Assembly: GCA_021234155.1 (NCBI GenBank)
Contig: JAJEKV010000025.1
Coordinates: 9,061,642 to 9,125,641 of the forward strand
Direction: 5' to 3'
Length of the DNA: 64,000 nucleotides
DNA from: Isoetes taiwanensis
Lineage: Eukaryota; Streptophyta; Lycopodiopsida; Isoetales; Isoetaceae
The translations under genes were made by a program, and so were the position numbers. Position 1 is the first letter of the stretch; each line of letters begins with the position of its first letter. Shown here piece after piece: positions 57,040 to 64,000 of this stretch. The notes under the pieces were generated by a model. That model saw only the letters and a program-made list of their open reading frames with translations, searched no databases and was not told the origin of the DNA.

Positions 57040-58357
57040 TTACTTACCATTGGCCACCCACGCTGATAAGCCGCGAGTGTGCATTGCAAAAGGCCGAAGG
57101 AACCCGGAAGTTGTACTTGAACTTGAGGAAGTTGAGGACACGCCGTGGGTGGTGTGACCCCATTCATGACAATGATAACATTGAGCCTTAGAAGGATCAA
57201 AGGAGGACTGCGTTTTGTCCCCGCGGCATACCGGCCGGTTTGTTGATACCGGCCGAGGTTGTTGAGTTTGATATTGCCGAGGCCGATATGACAGCTTGTT
57301 GTTGAGGCTGGTCCGGACTTGAAAGACCATTTTATTGCTTAAAGGGTGGTGGATGAGAACGAAAGTACATTCTTCCGTATTGATTTCACATATTGCATCT
57401 TTTACAAATGAGGTCCATTGGAGGAGTTGCATTCATTTGCCGTGATGACCTTGATATTTACAAAAATAGTACACCCGATGTGAGCGCATTGTGGATTTGC
57501 TTGCCGAGGCTGAACGTGAAGTTCGGGGAACCATGACCGGGCATGAAAGGAAGTTCCCGGGATAACACCGAAGAAACATTGACCGAAAGTGATTGACCAA
57601 TTCAATGGCTCCCGCTTTGTAGACTTTGGGACGCCAGTATTCTCCCCGCGAGTCAATGGCGGAGAGGAAGGCTCCCCGCAGTAAACCGTGACGCAGATCC
57701 GGCTTTGGCGTAAAGTACCCCTGAGCGCACCGACGAATGTGAAGACGGGTCCGCGAAAATCCCCCCGGCCGACCAGGGGCTTTGTTGGAAGGTCATTGAG
57801 TTGCTTGAGGAGTAACTGATCATTGTCCGCGGGTGCTATAATGAGACGTAAAGCGCGCCATGTCCTGCCAACTCGCTTCCTGAGGACTTTTGTTGGCCAT
57901 TAACCAATCGATGAGGGGCTCGAAGCTGGTCGAAAAGATATGAAATTTGAGGTGTGGTCGCGATGACCGCCTCAAAGTGGCCAGTCTTCAAATTCCTCCA
58001 TGTGGGCTTGAGCACCTCGATCCGTAGGTTTGCCTTTAGTGTTACCAAAGGTGGGATAAGTCACTAAATTTTGATTGGGAGATGAAGGCGGAACGGACGA
58101 TAGATAGGGTGGATTGGTGGGAGGATATGCGTAAGCATAGAGGTGTGGAACACCGGACCGAGAGCAAGGGGTGGAACTAAAAAACATGTGATCCAAAAAG
58201 CAACATCCGGTGGGGAAGGGGTCACCGCTGGAGCCAACTTCATTAGGCTTGGAGGATCGCTGGTTTGGATAAACGTGAAATTGTTACGCCTCGAAAAGAT
58301 GGAGAGGGACCCAAAGTCGAACGCAGGTAGGCCAAAAGACACTTGATGGTAGCTCAT
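57040..58357 (-). pseudogene. Gag, Tat/Athila-like (frameshifted)
   Basis: A zinc knuckle start 'AQCYHCHEWGHTTHG' at about 57140-57185 (final Cys lost by a shift) is preceded by Gln/Pro-rich sequence, as in gag nucleocapsids. Upstream frames at 57402-57656, 57836-58048 and 58064-58357 (Pro/Ser-rich N-terminus, capsid-like middle) fit gag by position only. Confidence 0.55.
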
Positions 58358-58730
58358 CCCAATCCGGAGGTGGAAGAAGGCTGTGGTGAGGGAAGAGGGT
58401 GTGACCCCAAGGGATATTGATATAGGTGCCGCCGAGTCCGAAATAGTGAGGCGTAATTAAATCATCGTAAGTTGTGGAGATTGGCGGGTTGTGAACAAAG
58501 GATCTAATAATAATGTGGGGAGACCGGTCGAAAATGTTAACACCTGGGGTGCCGACCGAGCTCGAGCCTTTTATTACCCACCACCCTCAATGTCGTGAGG
58601 CGAATCATACATATCCCAACAAAATTGGCCGCTGATGGCGCCTCCAGCAGCCGCTTGGCGTAGGGTTCTTCAGGAGGAAACCTCTAGCCTACATGATGGA
58701 AGAAAAGATCGTAGACCGCAAACGGGCCGC

Positions 58731-59322
58731 TGTTTGGGGGCCCTGGTTCTGAACTCCCCGCAAGACACTGCGGGAGGACCCTTTTGGATCCAACAGAGAA
58801 TCCCGAGCTATGTCAATGGGATTTGCAAGAAAAGAACAAGAAAAAGAGAACAGAACAAAAAAGAGAACAATGAGATCACAATGAAGGAGAAGAACTTCCT
58901 TGATGTCAATGAAGATAGTTACGAGCACTCGCGAATCGGAGAAAATCGATGTGAGACAAGACTCAAAAACTCATCTAAAAACCTCATGTGCTAGCTCTAC
59001 TCATATATATAGTACAATGGCCTTTGGCCCAATATAGACACTCGACCGATTCGATTTACCTCCCTGGAAGGAGGCCTCTTTCGTCGGAAGGAGGCCCTCT
59101 TTGAAGTGCCTCGAACACGCCGATGCCGACGCCGACGGGACGCCATCACTTGTCCGAAGGCCGCTTGGTAGCGTGACGCTGGCTTTGACCAAGTGGTTCC
59201 GCCGCTTGGTCTTTGTCGGGCCTTTGACGACCGAAATTCGGGTGCCCGGGTCAGTGGATCCTTGGCCTTGACTTGTCCGCTATAGATGAATAGTCCCGCA
59301 CTGTGAGGCATGTGGACTAACA
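58731..59322 (-). repeat. Tat/Athila-like 5' LTR (592 bp)
   Basis: Abuts the target duplication AAATA (59323-59327). On the minus strand it would promote the gag-pol transcript; 'ctatatatatgag' (about 59000-59015) is a TATA candidate. Confidence 0.88.
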
Positions 59323-59327
59323 AAATA

Positions 59328-60900
59328 TCATGAAGCAACCATGTGCATGGCGCATAGTTGCAATTCTTGCATTATCAAGTACACTTGCAAATTTGTCAAA
59401 GCATAAATGGCAGCTTTCAGGTTTTTGAGCCACGTCAAGAATTTTAACCCTGCAATGGAATGCTCAAACTGGTGGTAGATGCTACCATGGATACTGGGCC
59501 TTAAGGTCTAAAGCTTTAGAGAGAAAGAGGGAAAGTTGCAATATAATCAATGGATATAATCATTATAGAAACAAAATTGCTTTAGCTAAAAGAAAAGTGT
59601 GCATCCTCTAAAAAGTAAACATCTATTAACAAAGGTGCTCTTTACATGATGTGACAAAACTGCAAATTTAAAATACAATTAAATGGCCATCCATAGCTCA
59701 GATATTCCATTGGTACAATTAAACTAGCCATTTTGTATAGTTATGAACTAGACTATGTACAACTGTATGCACTAAAGATTCTGCAAACTCTACACTATTT
59801 TGCATGTCTACAAGACATACTTCCCATGTTCGTACAATGTTATAGGATTAGACGTAACAGGCTCAACTTCTAAAGATGCATAAGCGCGGGCAAGCGCTAA
59901 ACTCTTGTCTTGTATATATAGTTATTATAGATAGATAGATTGTTATGTTGCTATATGTATTCAATTCCACATTTCAATTAAGACGTTAATATTTGTATGG
60001 CAACTATTTGTATATGGAGATATTTGTATGCCAATTATTTGTATAGTTGTATGTCAACTATTTGTATAGATGCAACTACACATGCAGGACTAGATTTAAG
60101 ATTCCCTTAGATTATCAAAGATTCTCTTGTGATTCCCATAATCCTCGAGATTCCATTGCGATTCCTCTTCATTCTTTAAGATCCTATGAAGATTCCCCTA
60201 AATTCTCTTAAATTCCCATAGATTCCATAAAATTCCAAGATTCTAAGAAGATTCTTAGTATTTGATCACATTGGCTTCAACTGCGAGGGGATGATGGCAA
60301 AGCATGACTCATTGGAAAGCTCTCGATGAAAGGAATCCAATGACGTGTGTCCCACCTTCATCCGACCCCTTTGTTGCGAGTTATGGGCCTTTGAAGACAA
60401 TTACAAAAAGAAAGCTTCTTTGAAAGTCCTCCCATAAATGATATTGACACCTCATTACTTTTTTTATTAAATAATGATGCCACCTCACCTCTTTTAATGA
60501 AGTAAATTTCAACTTAATAAAAAACTTAATGGCCAGGATTTCTCCTCCCCCTTTTGATCCAACGGCTTATTGGCCACACCAAAAAGCACCTTTTAACGGA
60601 CCTTGCTTGCACCTTCCCTACAAAAATCAAGGGCTATGATTTTGCCTTCCCCCCTTGATCCGACGTTCTAGAGGCATGGTGCATGCCCCTCACATCCAGC
60701 CATATTCAAATGCTCTATTAATTCCCAAATACTTGAATATCATCCCGTGATGGCTTAATAACCTCTAAAGAGGGAGCTTATATAATTGTGTATATATAAG
60801 AGATATAAGAAAATAAACAGAAAATGGGAACGATATCCGCCACGATGACGGCCTAGAGGTAAGGCTATTGGATATGGGCGACCCCAGCCATGCTCAAAAA
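59328..60900. other. Intergenic sequence with short repeats
   Basis: Contains a degenerate minisatellite of 'caactatttgtatag/atgg' units at about 59985-60070 and the attcc-rich repeat at 60090-60262. Otherwise no coding frame. Confidence 0.4.
60090..60262. repeat. Degenerate AGATTCC / TTAAATTCCC short repeat
   Basis: Units such as 'agattccctta', 'agattctctt', 'gattccatt' and 'aattcccatagattcc' follow each other without a fixed period over about 170 bases. Confidence 0.6.
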
Positions 60901-63900
60901 ACATTGACTATCTTCGGGTGGTTCAATGATTAAGAAAGACATAATGAAAGGGAAAGTATATGGGATCCTACTGCCATCGAATTTTAGCATCCATGTATTG
61001 TATGGAAGGGAAACATATGGTGAAGAAGGTGGGTCTCCCCGGTTGCCGGACACACGCGTAGTTTTAACCGGAGCCACCAATATTGACCGGAAGGGCCATT
61101 GGAAAGGGATGGAAATGCATGCAAGGGGCAAGGATGGATGGATGAAGAAGGATGAAAGGAGAAAGAGAGGAAATGGAATGCAGGGAAGCAGGAAACTGGC
61201 ATCCTTGGGGAGCGTGAAACCCAGCAGTGAATACGGGAAGGAAAGATTGGGGTGGTGAAAGGGGAGTGGATGGATTCTTTTTTTTTTTTTCGGTGCTAAT
61301 TTTTACTTCAGAGGGAGCTCCTGTATTAAATGCTTTCAGCTGTAGCCCTCAGCCGCCGGGTCCTCAATATAATTAGTACATCTGTATTTTCCAACCGTGA
61401 GTACGTGGAGAGCAACCGCTACAAAGAAAACCGTACCAGAGGGGCTGGCGACTATTTGGATTGGCGTAAGTCCGAAAGAATATAGGGCTGGTCGTAGAAT
61501 GGAAGTCACCGCCGCTCATGAATGGTCCATGGTCGATCATCCCGGGTCGAAGGAAGAAGCTCCACGGATGGAGTTGAGTGTCTCTTATGCGAACGTCCGT
61601 AAGTAATTTTGACTACAAATCTGTGTATCAGGATAACGTATTACTCTTGGGATTTTTACCAAGCTTCCCCTATCTCTCGGGCTCTATGTTTTTGTTAGAT
61701 GGCATATTGTGTTGGGTTTTAGTTCAAGTTCGTGTTGGGAAGTACATTGAGGAAGTCCGTTGTTGCTACTGGAGGTCCCTCATAAGTTGGTCCTTTTGTA
61801 AGTCCAATAACACCTAAGTATTTCTTTAGGTAGCCCTCGAAGTGATTTTGTAGAATCCATTGTTGAATTCATCGACGTTGATGTTTTGCATTGAATGCTC
61901 TTTTTCTACAAAATGTCCGGGTTGCGGCACTTGTTGGTCGAGATAGAAACATAATGGCTTCGGATGTTTTGTAGCTGTTTCTTTGAATAATGTCGGAATG
62001 TTTTCAAGGAGTTTTCCTTCGCCATTGCATCGAATACAAACCGAGTAAGTTCTAGGTCCCAGCTTTGAACGGGTTCATTGAGTTGTAGGACATTGAAATG
62101 ACTCATAAAGGTGAAGATCCGATGGATGCATTTATTGTCATGGCTTTTCCTCAGCTTTTTAACAATTGGGGCACCGGTCAAGTCTCCTCACAAGCATGAA
62201 TATTTTTCCTCCGAAGGCAAGTTTTTCCTATTTTCCAGAAGTGTATCGACCGCCTATTACCCATATTCACCATAGGAACTCATCCCATAATGCATATTGC
62301 CCTTTAATTAATAGTGCTCTGCGCAGAGTGTGTGGACTAAGTAAGGAATGAAGGTTAATGGGCATAGTCTACTACAGACAGTATGGGGAGTGGGCGGTTC
62401 TACCGGCCAAGATATAATAATGATGCTAGGTGATGTTGCCTGCACATGGAGATTATTTGTTTTATCTCGGAGGAAATGCAAGGTAAGCGTATGGACATAA
62501 GTCTTTCCACATCACTTTTACCGTAGATGAATAGTGTGGGTTGAGTTGATATTTATTTTTAGAAGCTTTAGAATGTCGTAGAATTGAGGTTGATTTTTTT
62601 TGGTTGAAACATAATCTAACTTTAGCTTAGACACCATGACTGCAGCAGCCCCTTATAGTCTGCTTTGGATTTCTCCTCGATAGATGTTAAAAATGGCAAA
62701 GCCAAACGGTGGTTTTGTTTCGCAAGACCAGAATGTTGTTGATGGCAAGAGGCTTCGCTAATTTTAAGATTTTTCATCTCCTCTGAGTATTGATCAAAAT
62801 CAGCTGCCATTTGCTACCGAAATGTTTCCATAGGGTCGCATAATCGACTCACTGCTTATAAGAAGCGGCAATAGGAATTGAAGCGGTGGACGAGTTTGTA
62901 GACATCGAGTATTTTTTTGCTTTTGTATTGTTTTGATTAAGCGAGGTTATTGCATATGAGTCGGCTCAAGCGGCTTCGGTATGTGTTGTACGCTGGCCCG
63001 CGACGGAAGATCTTCCCAAGTTCTTGCGGGTTTATGGAGGAGGATATTCTCGGAGAATGGTCTCCAAGTTTGGGGCAGTGGAAGACCGTGATTCTGCTGT
63101 ATGAGCTGGTCCTTTGCCTCTCGGCGGAACGGCGGGATGTGGTTATCTGAAGATAGCCACCACCGAAGGCAGGCTCAATGGTGGAGAGGTAAAGCCGTGG
63201 TAGCTGCCTGCGAATCATCAATACAACATTATGGACCCGAAGGGATCAGTATCGAATTCCAATGGTTGAAGCGGGATGTTTTAAAATTATGGCCATTTTG
63301 ACCTTTTCTAAATGCAAACCCGCAATGACCATGGGATGCTTTTTGTCATGTGAAGCGACATAATGCCTAATTTGCTTCCCATTGTAATGGACTATAGGTA
63401 ACGGCAGATAAGAGTAATTCCGGAATTTCATTGGTTTGTTGAAGCCGATAGTTTTGGTGGTTGGATGTATAGGTTGAGGTGGCTTAGTGAACCGGAGGTA
63501 GAGTGTGATGGTTGTATTGGTTCCGCGGCTGTCGGGCATATGAAAACGGGTGGTGGGTCAAACCCCTCAGGAAATATATACACACCCATACAAATAATGC
63601 GAAATATGTTAACCAAGATGCGGCACCGGGAGAGCAAGCATAATCCATTGGCGCAGCTGGGCAGAACAGCCGGTGGGACAAACGCGAGGTCTGGCTTCCA
63701 TTCGTCGGCATTGTGACGATCCTTTTTTCACCCATATGCCGCTGGCTGTATATTGGGTAGCCACACTTATTATATTCTTGTGCACGCTTTGTGCCTATGT
63801 ATCATGTACCCTTCGAATTAATGATCGTAGTATTGATCACCGCACTTCGTGATAAACTAGTTAATCACCAGCGCAATGTGGACATATCTCGATCTCACAA

Positions 63901-64000
63901 CAATATGTCCATGTGGAAGCCCCACGCTGGAATTCGACGGCATCATATGGATATCAACAAGCAAAGAACGGCGACAGCAATACGCAACGGAACAAATTAA
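60901..64000. other. Unassigned 3.1 kb, possibly a decayed element
   Basis: Several frames of 60-110 codons occur on both strands (60926-61258 +; 61906-62181, 62937-63221 and 63246-63539 -). The minus-strand frames read almost end to end with frame changes, as a decayed transposon ORF would, but I cannot match any block to a known RT, integrase or transposase. The AT-rich 61263-61300 stretch includes a 14-base T run. Confidence 0.3.

Larger units (their letters stand above)
46675..59322 (-). mobile_element. Ty3/gypsy element, Tat/Athila-like, 12.65 kb, decayed
   Basis: LTRs at 46675-47262 and 58731-59322 share ends TGTTTGGGG...GGACTAACA. The target AAATA is duplicated at 46670-46674 and 59323-59327. 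A purine-rich tract (about 47263-47275, minus strand ttggttgggggag) abuts the 3' LTR. Minus-strand order is gag, protease, RT, RNase H, integrase, then about 4 kb without known domains. The integrase style ('KWGMDFVG', 'ESTNKTL') and absence of a chromodomain point to the Tat/Athila branch. No primer site could be matched to a known tRNA. Confidence 0.9.

Noticed and set aside
61906-63539. L1 endonuclease/RT region on the minus strand
   Set aside because: Frames chain loosely and a few words recall LINE endonucleases, but no catalytic or RT block can be read.

Overview
The window is nuclear DNA of a land plant with a repeat-rich, probably large genome. The evidence is GT-AG introns, a fragment of a plant-type protoporphyrinogen oxidase, a chromodomain-type Ty3/gypsy element, a CACTA DNA transposon, two LINE families and several miniature inverted-repeat elements. 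Nothing fixes the species; a non-flowering plant is possible but unproven. Most of the 64 kb is transposable element, and several elements are inserted into each other. Identities quoted are by eye; no search or alignment program was run.

Layout. 0-5.4 kb: an old, diverged pair of direct repeats (possible LTRs) around a minus-strand LINE with a pentanucleotide tail. 6.5-7.5 kb: the best host gene candidate, four exons, with a plastid-transit-like N-terminus and a His-rich tail. 9.1-30.6 kb: one 5'-truncated LINE split by two insertions. The first is a 2.9-kb insert (7-bp target duplication) carrying one protoporphyrinogen oxidase exon and a foldback element. The second is a 17-kb CACTA transposon (target duplication TAG) that holds a three-fold tandem array of a 4-kb unit and another LINE copy. 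The LINE reverse transcriptase frame continues in phase across both insertions. 31.9-32.3 kb: an L1-type tail.

33.4-44.7 kb: a complete 11.35-kb Ty3/gypsy chromovirus on the minus strand, with two LTRs, 5-bp target duplication AATAC, an initiator-Met-tRNA primer site, a polypurine tract, gag-protease-RT in one frame, frameshifted RNase H and integrase, and a chromodomain. Between its primer site and gag, on the same strand, it carries a histone H3-like reading frame. This starts MARTKQT, as canonical H3 does, and ends in an almost complete H3 histone fold, separated by a long basic linker. An element that carries both a chromodomain (a reader of H3 tails) and its own H3-like protein is the outstanding finding.

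45.2-46.2 kb: a tandem repeat and a probable host exon. 46.7-59.3 kb: a second, decayed 12.6-kb Ty3/gypsy element (Tat/Athila-like, minus strand, target duplication AAATA), with an L1 insertion (13-bp target duplication) that in turn holds a miniature inverted-repeat element. 59.3-64 kb: mostly unassigned sequence with short repeats.

A caution applies to every broken reading frame here. Near-identical copies in the window (LTR pairs, tandem units) differ mainly at CAG/CTG sites, often as CAG becoming CG. The same one-base change breaks the chromovirus primer site and its integrase catalytic motif. This looks like systematic consensus error at methylated CHG sites, so some 'pseudogenes' may be intact in the real genome.
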